From assembly GCF_009766005.1 (NCBI RefSeq), contig NZ_LMUK01000038.1, forward strand, positions 62,001 to 126,000: a stretch of DNA of 64,000 bases, in the 5' to 3' direction. The position numbers and the translations under genes are program-made. The stretch comes from Bradyrhizobium sp. S69. Lineage in GTDB: Bacteria; Pseudomonadota; Alphaproteobacteria; Rhizobiales; Xanthobacteraceae. This document shows, one piece after another, positions 1 through 8,556 of the stretch. How positions within the stretch are numbered: position 1 is the stretch's first letter; each line of letters starts with the position of its first letter. The notes beneath the pieces were generated by a model. That model was not told the origin of the DNA and did no database searches. It saw nothing but the letters and a program-made list of their open reading frames with translations.

Positions 1-500
1 AATCCTACCAGAGCGCCCCCCACGGCAGGTCCGCCGGCAAAGGCTACCGTACGCGCCAATTCGATCCGGGCGTTGGCGATCGGAAGGTGATGTGGACGAA
101 CAAGCGAAGGCACCAGGGAAGGCGCCGCCACGCTGTAAACGACGGTGCCACAAACTGCGACGAAGCCCAGCAGGGCGAGCAGCCACATGGACAAGGTGCC
201 CGACCAGACCAAAGACAAGATCGCGAGCAGCGATGCCGCGCGGAGTGCCTCTGCCGACGCCATGAGGGTCCGCCGTGATATCCGGTCGGCCATCAAGCCG
301 GCGGGGATCGCGAACAAAACAAAGGGCAGCGTTAGCGCGGTCTGCAGCAGACTGGTCTCGCTTACGCCTGCGCCCAGCAGAAGCACGGCCACGATCGGCG
401 CCGCCGCCAGCGCGATCTGTTCGGCGGACTGCGCCGCGAGATTAGACCAAGCAAGACGGTTGAAAGTGTCGGGTAAGAGGCGCTCGGGTGAAGCGGGCAT
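1..500 (-). CDS. MFS transporter, N-terminal part (gene runs off the window)
   Basis: From an ATG at 500 the minus-strand frame stays open to the window edge (166 codons). The product is strongly hydrophobic. It has membrane segments at roughly residues 28-48, 52-70, 88-105 and 107-125, and the loop ADRISRR after the second segment matches the GxxxDRxxRR-type loop of major facilitator transporters. The sequence begins MPASPERLLPDTFNRLAWSN with no cleavable signal peptide. It resembles the EntS-like branch of MFS exporters, but substrate and direction cannot be read from this fragment. No partner gene is visible because the C-terminal half is outside the window. Confidence 0.8.
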   Translation of the reverse strand, partial: MPASPERLLPDTFNRLAWSNLAAQSAEQIALAAAPIVAVLLLGAGVSETSLLQTALTLPFVLFAIPAGLMADRISRRTLMASAEALRAASLLAILSLVWSGTLSMWLLALLGFVAVCGTVVYSVAAPSLVPSLVRPHHLPIANARIELARTVAFAGGPAVGGALVG

Positions 501-600
501 GGTGTCTCCGTTAAGTCCCGAAATGCAACGCGCGATCCGCCCCGCGGTGCTCGGCGACGTGTCGCCCAGTCCTGCGAGGCGGCGCTGGCCAAGTGTGTGT

Positions 601-1068
601 TTAGGCCCGCTCGATCTTTGCTGCGTAGCAGCCGGGACGAGCGTAGTGCGCGTGAAGATAGGCGACGGCCGGATCGTTGAAGAATTTTTCGATCAACGGG
701 GGTAACTGATCGCCATCGACGACGTCCGCGGCCGCCAGTTCATGTTCGTGCGAAAACGCGCGAAGCGAAATCAGGCGTGTCTTCAGCAAATCAGGGATGA
801 CATCGACCTCGTTGCAGGATTGAACCGCTCCCTCACGAATGAATATCGCGTGACTGGCGCGGTAAGCTGTGTCCGCGGGCTGGTGCAGGTAATTCAGCAG
901 GATCGCGGTTTCGCCAGCCCGGACTTCGCGAAGCTCGATGCGGTCCGGGACTACGGAACCCTCGGCCAAGACTTTCCTGCGGGCACCGTGCTTCGCGAGT
1001 TCCTCGTCAGTCATGCCGTAAAGATGAGAAAATTGATCGGAATCCAACCCGGTGATCCGGAATGACAT
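601..1068 (-). CDS. DUF1203 domain protein
   Basis: The 155-residue product starts MSFRITGLDSDQFSHLYGMT and carries the conserved pattern of the DUF1203 family, including RAGETAILLNYLHQPADTAY in the middle and an R-x-Y/C-rich C-terminus. The function of this family is unknown. The ATG at 1068 was chosen because AAAAGGACG lies just upstream; the frame stays open 40 codons further with no ribosome binding site. It is cytoplasmic by appearance. About 170 bp upstream on the same strand lies one copy of the repeated GCAAGA/CGGAG element found before other small genes here, so it may belong to that putative regulon. Confidence 0.8.
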   Translation of the reverse strand: MSFRITGLDSDQFSHLYGMTDEELAKHGARRKVLAEGSVVPDRIELREVRAGETAILLNYLHQPADTAYRASHAIFIREGAVQSCNEVDVIPDLLKTRLISLRAFSHEHELAAADVVDGDQLPPLIEKFFNDPAVAYLHAHYARPGCYAAKIERA

Positions 1069-1234
1069 TTGCGTCGTCCTTTTGTCTATGGCGCTTGGCC
1101 CGATTCGAAATGGGCCAACCTCGGAGCTCTCGGAACGGATGGATCGTAGCCTGATCGCGCGGATGTGCCGTTGGGCGATCCTCTCCACCGTTCGTCTGAT
1201 ATGTACGAATTTTGCACTGCGCTCGACCGAGCCG

Positions 1235-1255
1235 AACTCCGAATCTTGTCATCGT
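1235..1255 (-). promoter_or_regulatory. Copy of the repeated CAAGA-N2-CGGAG element upstream of the DUF1203 gene
   Basis: Read on the minus strand this is ATGACAAGATTCGGAGTT, close to the copies at 15073 and 22405. CGGAG ends 168 bp before the DUF1203 start. The TCTA box seen 19-20 bp downstream in other copies is not present here. The rest of the 1069-1673 interval holds no gene I can support. It does contain a 7-bp inverted repeat (TTGGAAG and CTTCCAA, at about 1257-1277) next to the element. Confidence 0.5.
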
Positions 1256-1673
1256 ATTGGAAGTCGCTTGCTTCCAAATCGAAAAACGCGGGGTGAAACA
1301 TGCGAGCGGCTGCGCCGGAATTTGGGCCGTGAGCGGCGAGGGAACGGGAGCGTCCATTGATTGCGTTTTGCACCGATATGCGGTGCGGGAGCCCTGTAAT
1401 GACCACGCTCTATGGTCAAGCTCGAGTCTCCCGGCGCTCCGGATCACAACGTTTCGCCCGCAAAGGGCTCGATCAGCGAACCGGCGCGGATCCGGATCGG
1501 GAAGTTCTTTGCCGGGATCTGCGTTCTCGACGGGGACCGTCAGGTGCTCATCGAACTCGGATGGGTAAATGTGCGCAGCGCATTTAGCCAATCACTTTGG
1601 TCGGCGCTGCCATATCGCATCCCGCCTTCGGCCGCTAACGTCCTCGATGTCATCTCGCAGCAGGAGCGGTCGA

Positions 1674-2855
1674 ATGGATTTCGAATTGTCGAAAGAACAA
1701 AGGGAGATAAAGGCACGTGCATCCGCCTTTGTCGACGATGTGTGCCGCCCGCTCGAAGACATGTGGGGGATCGACGATTACGCCGTTCCTCACGATATAT
1801 TCATGGGTGTAGTAAGAAAATTCCGGGAATACGGCTTCCGCGGTCTTGCTGTACCGAAGGATGCGGGCGGTCAGGGGCTCGGTACCGTAGCAAAATGCCT
1901 GGTTTATGAAGAGATAGTCAGGTCGCCTGTGATGCACGGTCTCCTGACTTCATGGTCGGGATTCCTGGATCCTCATCCGGCTTTGCACTCGGCACCCGAA
2001 TGGCAGAAGGAGGCCTATCTCTACCCGATCCTGAAAGAGGATAAATTCTATCACATCAACATCTCAGAGCCGGGAGCGGGATCGGATGCTGCCGGCATCG
2101 AGACCACGGCCAGGCGCGACGGAAATAATTTCGTCATCAACGGCATCAAGCGTTGGGCGCCGCCGCCGAACCATCCCGGCATCGTGCCCAAGTACCTGCT
2201 GTGTTACGCGGTTACGGACTCGACCAAAGGCTACGAGGGTATCAGCCTATTCCTGGTAGACTATCCGAATCCAGGCGTTTCGGTATTGCGCGAGTACGAA
2301 ACGATGGCGCCCGGCACCTACTTGGGACGTAGCTGCGACTACGAATACAAGGACTGCAATGTGCCTGCGAAGAACATGCTTGGCGGCGAGGGCATGGGCT
2401 TTCGCTATTTGATGGATCAGCTCAACCGCAACCGCACCGTGATCGGCGCGCGTCTCACTGGAACCGCCACATGGGCGCAGAAGCAAGCAGTCAAGCGCGC
2501 GAAGGAGCGCGAGACTTTCGGAAAGCCGCTTGCCGACCGGCAGGCGATCCAATGGATGCTGGCAGAGTCGGAGATGGATCTCGAGCAGTCGCGTCTCATG
2601 GTGTACAAGACCGCCTGGATGCTCGATCGCGGGTTGGACGCCCGCAAGGAAGCGGCAATGGTGAAATGCTTCTCACCGCTTGCAGCTTGCCGGGTGATTG
2701 ATCGTGCCATTCAAATCCACGGGGGACTTGGTGTCCTTAAGGAAAACCGCTTCGGGCAGCTCTACTTTCAAAGCCGGATCGCGCAGGTGGCCGAGGGCAC
2801 TACCGAGATCATGAAAATGACCATAGCTCGCGAGGTTCTCAAGCAATATTCCTGA
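1674..2855 (+). CDS. Acyl-CoA dehydrogenase
   Basis: A 393-residue flavoprotein of the acyl-CoA dehydrogenase family, predicted to introduce an alpha,beta double bond in an acyl-CoA and pass electrons to ETF. It starts MDFELSKEQREIKARASAF. The middle holds the FAD/substrate region SEPGAGSDAAGIETTARRDG, and the C-terminal domain has RAIQIHGGLGVLKENRFGQL and AEGTTEIMKMTIAREVL. The ATG at 1674 follows CAGGAG. The frame is open 35 codons upstream, but that part is not family-like. It faces the ligase/binding-protein pair convergently, which suggests a shared carboxylic-acid degradation module. The acyl chain is not predictable. Confidence 0.93.
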   Translation: MDFELSKEQREIKARASAFVDDVCRPLEDMWGIDDYAVPHDIFMGVVRKFREYGFRGLAVPKDAGGQGLGTVAKCLVYEEIVRSPVMHGLLTSWSGFLDPHPALHSAPEWQKEAYLYPILKEDKFYHINISEPGAGSDAAGIETTARRDGNNFVINGIKRWAPPPNHPGIVPKYLLCYAVTDSTKGYEGISLFLVDYPNPGVSVLREYETMAPGTYLGRSCDYEYKDCNVPAKNMLGGEGMGFRYLMDQLNRNRTVIGARLTGTATWAQKQAVKRAKERETFGKPLADRQAIQWMLAESEMDLEQSRLMVYKTAWMLDRGLDARKEAAMVKCFSPLAACRVIDRAIQIHGGLGVLKENRFGQLYFQSRIAQVAEGTTEIMKMTIAREVLKQYS

Positions 2856-2958
2856 CAGTGTTCAACGAGGTTTTTCGGCCCTCGTGGAAGCCATCGCGAT
2901 ATGCTCGGCTGGAGCCCAGACATAACTCCGTTCGTCTGGCCCAGCAGCACGGAATCGG

Positions 2959-4167
2959 TCATTTTTCCGCGTCAATGACATCACCCACTGGCACCCATTT
3001 GGTACCGTCGAACTGCATGAGATGTTCCTGACTCATCGGCGTGTAACGGCTCGCGCTGGTATTGAACTTTATGCCGGGAAGCATGATCGAGAGTTCGAGA
3101 TCCTTGATACTTGCCGCCTGTTTCATCAGATTGTCGCGCGTGATGTCGTCGCCGCAGTTCTTCAGGACATGTTCGAAGGTTTGTGCCGTGGCGTAACCGA
3201 ATACGTAATACGTTTCCGTCGGATTCGCGTCAGGCATGTACTGTTTCATGAAGGCCATGTATTCCTTCATGCCGGGATCGTTTGCCCAGATCGGATCGTT
3301 AGGATCCTTTCGGAACGCAACCGTGATGACTCCCTTCGCGTTTTCCAAACCGGCCGGCACGAGCGTGCTGGCAATTGAACCTGCCGCGTCGCTCAGCAGA
3401 TGAAGGGCTCCCCATTTGACCTCGGCCATGCGTTTGATCGCCTGGGCTGTGAATTTCGGTGTCGAAATGTCGATCAGGACGTCAGCGCCGGTGGATTTTA
3501 ACACCAGAATCTGTGAATCGATTGTCGGGTCGGTCAGCTCGTAGCTGACTTCCTTCAGAATCATCGAGTTAGCTTTGTCGCCAAGGCCGTCGCGAAAGCC
3601 TTTCGCGTAGTCCCGGCCGAAGTCATCGTTCTGAAACAGGACCGCGATTTTGGCGTTGGGGCGTTCGGCCAGGATATACTTGGCATAGATCACACCTTTG
3701 GCGTGGTTGTTGGGTTGCCATCCCATCGACCATGGGTAGGTCTGCGGCTCCGCAATCCGATTGGCGCCCGTGCCGAGGAAAAGACCAGGTACCTTTTTGG
3801 CGTTAAGGTACTTCTGAATCGCAAAGTTGGTCGGTGAACCGAATGTCCCCACGATCGCCAATACCTCATCGCTTTCAACTAGGCGGCGCGTCTGCTCCAC
3901 GGCTTTCGGCGGGCTGTAGGCGTCATCGAGTGAAATCAGGTTGATCTTGCGTCCGTTCACGCCGCCCTCGGCATTGATTTTCTGGAAATAGGCGGACATG
4001 GCCCGACCGATAGCAGCGAAGCTGGAAGCGGCTCCACTGTACGGCATGGTCTGGCCTATCCTCACCTCGGTGTCGCTCACGCCCGGCCCGTAATCTTTGC
4101 TTTGAGCCGATCCGGCCGCCCCGCCAACGATTGCCAGCGTAAGGCCGGCCGCAAGCAAGATTCTCAT
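2959..4167 (-). CDS. Periplasmic amino-acid/aromatic-type ABC substrate-binding protein (orphan)
   Basis: A 402-residue LivK/HAAT-type (Peripla_BP_6) binding protein. Residues 1-22 form a signal peptide (MRILLAAGLTLAIVGGAAGS), followed by the mature start DYGPGVSDTEVRIGQTMPYSG. The motif INAEGGVNGRKINLISLDDA is typical of the family. The start at 4167 follows CAGGGG; an upstream ATG at 4203 overlaps the ligase stop codon but would place charged residues before the signal. It lies directly downstream of the acyl-CoA ligase gene on the same strand, with no permease or ATPase nearby. It may therefore feed a distant transporter. By context a carboxylic acid or aromatic acid ligand is more likely than leucine; this is inference. 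Confidence 0.9.
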   Translation of the reverse strand: MRILLAAGLTLAIVGGAAGSAQSKDYGPGVSDTEVRIGQTMPYSGAASSFAAIGRAMSAYFQKINAEGGVNGRKINLISLDDAYSPPKAVEQTRRLVESDEVLAIVGTFGSPTNFAIQKYLNAKKVPGLFLGTGANRIAEPQTYPWSMGWQPNNHAKGVIYAKYILAERPNAKIAVLFQNDDFGRDYAKGFRDGLGDKANSMILKEVSYELTDPTIDSQILVLKSTGADVLIDISTPKFTAQAIKRMAEVKWGALHLLSDAAGSIASTLVPAGLENAKGVITVAFRKDPNDPIWANDPGMKEYMAFMKQYMPDANPTETYYVFGYATAQTFEHVLKNCGDDITRDNLMKQAASIKDLELSIMLPGIKFNTSASRYTPMSQEHLMQFDGTKWVPVGDVIDAEK

Positions 4168-4199
4168 TTTTTTCCCCTGGGCTTTGGGTGGGTCCGGCG

Positions 4200-5726
4200 T
4201 CATGCTGAAGGAAGGTAACGCTGCTTCAGCACGTGCTTAAAAAGCTTGCCGTTATCCTGCCGTGGCATCTCGGTTTCGAAGTCGATCGACCGGGGGCACT
4301 TCACGCTTGAAAGTGTCTCCCGGCAGAACGCGGTAAGCTGCATTGCAAGATCGACCGACGCCTTTGAGGGGTCCTTGAGTTGGACGACCGCCTTCACTTC
4401 CTCGCCGTACTCCGGATTCGGAATCCCAAAGACCGCCACGTCCTCCACGTCCGGATGCACGGATAGCCGGTTCTCGATTTCGGCGGGGTAGATGTTGACG
4501 CCGCCCGAGATGATCATGTGAGACCTCCGGTCGGTCAAATATAGATAACCATCACCGTCGAGGTATCCGACGTCGCCGATGCTGGACCAACCCTTGTCGT
4601 TGCGCGAGCGTGCGGTCTTCTCCGGATCGTTGTGATAGACGAAGGTCGGGCCTTCGAAATAGACGTCGCCGATCTCACCCGATGCCAGTTCGTGTTTATC
4701 CTCATCGAGGATGTGCAGTTTGCCGACACAGGCGCGGCCGACCGAACCGCGATGAGTCATCCAATCCGGAGCGGAAATGCACGTGGCGCCATTGCGCTCC
4801 GAACCCGCGTAGTATTCCCAGAGGATTGGTCCCCACCAGGCGATCATGCTTTCCTTGATGTCCGGAGGACAGGGTGCCGCGGCGTGGATGGCACAAACAT
4901 GGGAGGAAAGGTCGTACGATCCCCGCGTTTCAGAGGGCAACCCGAGTAGGCGGAAGAACATCGTCGGCACCCACTGGCTGTGGGTCACTTTGTATTTCTG
5001 AATGGCTGCGAGCGCCGGCTCGGCAGCGAATTTCGGCAGCACGACCACTGTGCCGCCGGATTCCAGTGTTCGCATGGTGAAGCGCAACGGGGCGCCGTGA
5101 TACAGTGGAGCAGGCGAAAGATAGATGGTGTTTTCGCCGAACCCGAAATTTTCGCGAACCCAGTCGCCGGAAGCTTGTGCCTGCGCGATGTTCTGGAAGA
5201 GCGGTTGCTTGATCCCCTTCGGTTTCCCCGTGGTGCCGGACGAGTAGAAAAAATCTTTCCCGACGGGGCCGTCCGGAATCTCCAGATAGCGTTCGAATCT
5301 CTTCAATTCACGCTCGTAGTCCAGAGCCCCTGTTATTTCGCCCCGCAGCACGATCGACTTGCAACGCGCCGGGTTGTTGGCGGCGAGCGCTTCCACGACG
5401 CCGGCGAAGCGCGCTGCGACAAACAGAATCTTGGCTCCGCTGTCTCTGACGATGTAGGCCGCTTCCGCCGGCGTCAGGTGGGTGCTGACCGGCGTGTAAT
5501 ACACGCCATGGCGGCGGGCACCCCAGACCAGTTCGAAGAAGGCCAGGTCGTTGTCGAGCAGGATGGCAACCCCGTCGCCTTGGGTCAGCCCCATCCACAT
5601 GAGGAGTTGCGCCACCGAGTTGGCACGGTCGTCGAGCGCACGATATGTCATTGCCTCTTCGGTAAAGGCGATCAGGGACGCGGTCTTTTCGGGGTGGAGT
5701 TCCGCCCATTTGCGCAGTGTCGGCAT
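4200..5726 (-). CDS. AMP-dependent acyl-CoA synthetase/ligase
   Basis: A 508-residue member of the ANL superfamily that activates a carboxylic acid to its CoA thioester via an acyl-adenylate. The P-loop-like signature FFYSSGTTGKPKGIKQP, the A5-type motif YYAGSERNG, the hinge region GWSSIGDVGYLDGDGYLYLTDRR and the C-terminal RQDNGKLFK with its catalytic lysine are all present. The start at 5726 (MPTLRKWAELHPEKTAS) fits family length; the frame extends 23 codons further upstream. Its end is spaced or overlapped closely with the binding-protein gene, so the two are probably cotranscribed. Substrate is unknown; the neighbouring acyl-CoA dehydrogenase points to a saturated or arylalkanoic acid. 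Confidence 0.93.
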   Translation of the reverse strand: MPTLRKWAELHPEKTASLIAFTEEAMTYRALDDRANSVAQLLMWMGLTQGDGVAILLDNDLAFFELVWGARRHGVYYTPVSTHLTPAEAAYIVRDSGAKILFVAARFAGVVEALAANNPARCKSIVLRGEITGALDYERELKRFERYLEIPDGPVGKDFFYSSGTTGKPKGIKQPLFQNIAQAQASGDWVRENFGFGENTIYLSPAPLYHGAPLRFTMRTLESGGTVVVLPKFAAEPALAAIQKYKVTHSQWVPTMFFRLLGLPSETRGSYDLSSHVCAIHAAAPCPPDIKESMIAWWGPILWEYYAGSERNGATCISAPDWMTHRGSVGRACVGKLHILDEDKHELASGEIGDVYFEGPTFVYHNDPEKTARSRNDKGWSSIGDVGYLDGDGYLYLTDRRSHMIISGGVNIYPAEIENRLSVHPDVEDVAVFGIPNPEYGEEVKAVVQLKDPSKASVDLAMQLTAFCRETLSSVKCPRSIDFETEMPRQDNGKLFKHVLKQRYLPSA

Positions 5727-5854
5727 TTCGATCCCGTTGGAGCGCCGGGTTCGGACCCCAGCTGGGCAACGGATTATCGGGTCAGCCCTTGGCAATGAAT
5801 GACCGCACCTGACAAATTCATTGGCGGCGTCTCAGATGGCGTCAGGGTCCTGGA

Positions 5855-6925
5855 CTAGGCGACCGATTTGCGATTGGCCTGCCGGTATTCACCTGGAGCC
5901 GCTCCGGTCCAGCGGCGGAAAGCGCGATGGAACGTGCTAAGTTCCGAAAAACCGAGCGACAAACCGATGTCCTCTAGCGATAGCCGGGATTTTCGCAAAA
6001 GGTGGATCGCGACGTCCCGGCGCACACGGTCTTTGAGATCCTGAAAGCCGCAGTTGTCTTCGTCCTGGAGCCGCCGTCTCAGCGTCTGAGGCGTGACCGC
6101 CAGCATTGCCGCGACTTCCTCGAGGGATAGATGTTTCGTGAGGTTGCGGCGCAAGATGCCACGCACCCGCTCGGATACGCTGCTTTCGTCCCGATAGCGC
6201 ACCAAGAGAACGCTCGGCACCGATGCAAGAAAGCGAAGCAATCGTTCCTCGTCCGGAATGATCGGCAAATCCAGGACATCAGTTTCAAATCTTAATTCGG
6301 TTCGCAACTGATTGTAAAGAAGAGGTGCTTTGTACACCGGCTCCAATTCCGAACTGAACGGTTGTTCGGGAAACACGTAATGAACGGTGCTCAGCGGGAC
6401 AGTCCTGCCCACCAACCAGCACATCAGGCCGTAGATGAAGAAGATGATTGCGCCGTTGATCATCCGGCGCCGTTCCGCATCGGCCACGCGATCAGTCATC
6501 CAGATGCAGGCTTCCTGGTCGTCTTCGCGAAAGCGAACGGTGAAATCATCAACTACCAGATGGTAAAACTGACAGCCGGTACTGATGGCTTCCCGCAATG
6601 TGCCGCAGCGTACGAGAAGTTTGCACATGGTGCGGAAGGTTCCCGGACGAACGGGGCGGCCACAGAGAAGCCAGAACTCGTCGCGGGTAATCCGGGTCAG
6701 TACCACGATCAAACGCGCAAACTCTCGCTGCGACAGCCGTGAGTTCGGGTCTGACATTCTGGCAGGGTCGATGCCGGAACGCATCAATATCCGGTCGGTG
6801 TCTAATCCCGCTTGTCGCACACCGCTCATGACCAGTTTGACGTAACCGGCATCGATCACGGATCGCGCCATGCCAGTGCCCGAACCCGGTTGCTGCAAGT
6901 CTGTGTGGTATGCGGCCTTTGTCAT
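5855..6925 (-). CDS. AraC-family transcriptional regulator (ArgR/OruR-like)
   Basis: A 356-residue regulator. The N-terminal two thirds resemble the arabinose-binding-like effector domain of the OruR/VirS group (for example SVIDAGYVKLVMSGVRQAG and LTRITRDEFWLLCGRPVRPG). The C-terminal 90 residues form the double helix-turn-helix: SLEEVAAMLAVTPQTLRRRL, then DIGLSLGFSELSTFHRAFRRWTG. It sits upstream of the ligase and divergent from the quinone-oxidoreductase gene, so it is a candidate regulator of the 1.7-8 kb catabolic genes. The effector is not known. The interval between it and 7090 (about 165 bp) must hold both promoters. Confidence 0.9.
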   Translation of the reverse strand: MTKAAYHTDLQQPGSGTGMARSVIDAGYVKLVMSGVRQAGLDTDRILMRSGIDPARMSDPNSRLSQREFARLIVVLTRITRDEFWLLCGRPVRPGTFRTMCKLLVRCGTLREAISTGCQFYHLVVDDFTVRFREDDQEACIWMTDRVADAERRRMINGAIIFFIYGLMCWLVGRTVPLSTVHYVFPEQPFSSELEPVYKAPLLYNQLRTELRFETDVLDLPIIPDEERLLRFLASVPSVLLVRYRDESSVSERVRGILRRNLTKHLSLEEVAAMLAVTPQTLRRRLQDEDNCGFQDLKDRVRRDVAIHLLRKSRLSLEDIGLSLGFSELSTFHRAFRRWTGAAPGEYRQANRKSVA

Positions 6926-7089
6926 TGTGTCCTATTCTACGACGTTGGCCGACGCGCTACCAGAACCCGCCAGAGCTGAGGGGCCAATGGAATTGGTTGT
7001 TTCCGCCATATCCCGACGGCCGTGGAGGCCTGATGTTCGGTGAACGCCGGACACGATAGCGGGAGTTTTGCCCTGGAGACGAGAATGCG

Positions 7090-8085
7090 ATGCGCGCTCT
7101 GATAAGCAGGGAAGCCGGCGGTCCCGAGACGCTTCGCTTGGAGCAGATTCCCGATCCGGTAGCGGGGCCTGGCCAGCTCGCAATCTCGATCAAGGCCTGC
7201 GGCGTGAACTTTCCAGACCTCTTAATGATTCAAGACTTGTATCAGGTCAAGGCAGCGCGCCCGTTCTCGCCTGGTGCGGAGATAGCTGGTTTCGTAAGCG
7301 CCGTCGGGGAGGGGGTCGGGGATTTCGTGGTTGGAGATCGCGTCATCGGCCGCTGCGGCGTCGGCGGGATGGCTGAAGGCATCGCCCTCGACGCGTCAAA
7401 GTGTACGCGGATCCCGGGTACCATGCCGTTTCCGGATGCGGCCGCGTTCCAGTTCGCCTACGAGACCTCCTACTACGCACTCGTGACGCGCGGACGGCTC
7501 AAGTCAGACGAGACCGTGCTCGTGCTCGGCGCGTCCGGCGGCGTCGGGGTCGCCGCGACTCAGGTTGCCAAGGCCTTGGGTGCCCGGGTGATCGCCGCCG
7601 TCTCATCGGAAGAGAAGCTCGCATTTGCACGCATTCACGGGGCAGACGACGGTCTCATCTATCCCGCTTCGATTAGCCAGCCTCCCGACTCCCGGGAACT
7701 ATCGCGAGCGCTGAAGGCTGCAGTCGGCGCGGCTGGCGCCGACGTGATTGTCGACCCGGTCTGCGGAGCGTTAGCCGAACCGGCTTTGCGCTGCATCGCA
7801 GAGCGTGGTCGCTACCTCATTCTAGGATTTACCGCCGGGATCGCCGCGCTTCCGATGAATCTGCCGCTGCTCAAGTCGTGCGACATCCTAGGGATCAACT
7901 GGCGTACCTTCACGATGTCGCAGCCCGAAGAGAACCACTCCAATCGGGAAACGCTTTTACAAATGTATTCGCGAGGTAAAATCTCGCCCGTCATCACCGC
8001 GACTTTCCCGCTCAAGCGGGGCGGAGAGGCCATTGCGCGCCTTAAAGACCGCGGCGCCATGGGTAAGATAGTCGTCACCAATTAG
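7090..8085 (+). CDS. Zinc-independent quinone oxidoreductase/medium-chain dehydrogenase family protein
   Basis: A 331-residue medium-chain dehydrogenase/reductase of the NADPH:quinone oxidoreductase type. The N-terminal GroES-like half contains VNFPDLLMIQDLYQVK, and the Rossmann half contains VLVLGASGGVGVAATQVAKA (about residues 140-160). The zinc ligands of alcohol dehydrogenases are absent, as expected for this branch. In acyl-CoA clusters such proteins often reduce enoyl or activated double bonds, but no substrate can be assigned. It is transcribed away from the AraC gene. After its stop there is no further gene until 8557. Confidence 0.9.
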   Translation: MRALISREAGGPETLRLEQIPDPVAGPGQLAISIKACGVNFPDLLMIQDLYQVKAARPFSPGAEIAGFVSAVGEGVGDFVVGDRVIGRCGVGGMAEGIALDASKCTRIPGTMPFPDAAAFQFAYETSYYALVTRGRLKSDETVLVLGASGGVGVAATQVAKALGARVIAAVSSEEKLAFARIHGADDGLIYPASISQPPDSRELSRALKAAVGAAGADVIVDPVCGALAEPALRCIAERGRYLILGFTAGIAALPMNLPLLKSCDILGINWRTFTMSQPEENHSNRETLLQMYSRGKISPVITATFPLKRGGEAIARLKDRGAMGKIVVTN

Positions 8086-8556
8086 GCGGTTGTCCATTAG
8101 GTCGAAGACCACGCCGCCGCACAAACGAGAGCGACCTTGGCGCGGCTCTGGAAGAGGCCGGCGGCAATCAGGCACAGGGTGGCGGCCAAATTTGATGCCT
8201 GGGATCGCCGCGAGCGACGCGCTTGGGCGATCTGCACCGCGCTTCAATTCCCGCGGAACGTGAACCCTTTATGAAATAAAATTCTACTTTCGTGGCGTAT
8301 GCAGGATTGACTATGTATTATAATTCACTATGAGTTGCGTTATAATTCATAGCAGCGTGCGGCTCGCGGTGGATGCCGGGAACACGTCGGTGCCGACCAA
8401 TATCCCGGGAGGGAATGACACTTCGGTGCAACGGACTCGGGGCAGATCGCCGTAGCAGCGCGATCCAGTAGCGAAGCGTCGCCTTTGCGGCGGCATGGCG
8501 CCCATACCACCGCAAATTCCCACACATTATTTTCGCGATAGATCAGAGGCAGTCCC
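8086..8556 (+). promoter_or_regulatory. Leader/promoter region of the benzoate-CoA ligase gene with operator-like repeats
   Basis: This 471-bp gap holds no gene I can support. It is notable for an AT-rich patch in GC-rich DNA. At 8269-8282 lies TTATGAAATAAAAT, identical over 14 bp to a site before boxC (10188-10201). At 8318-8327 and 8340-8349 are two direct copies of TTATAATTCA, 22 bp apart (two helical turns). CTATGA (8328-8333) and TCATAG (8347-8352) form an inverted repeat around the second copy. One TGCA occurs at 8300. The leader from this patch to the ATG is about 200 nt. Function as operators is inference. Confidence 0.5.

Noticed and set aside
1412-1909. 165-codon plus-strand frame overlapping the acyl-CoA dehydrogenase start
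   Set aside because: It runs out of frame through the start of a well-supported gene and shows no family motif.
4980-5798. 272-codon open frame on the plus strand
   Set aside because: Antisense to the acyl-CoA ligase gene, whose motifs are complete.
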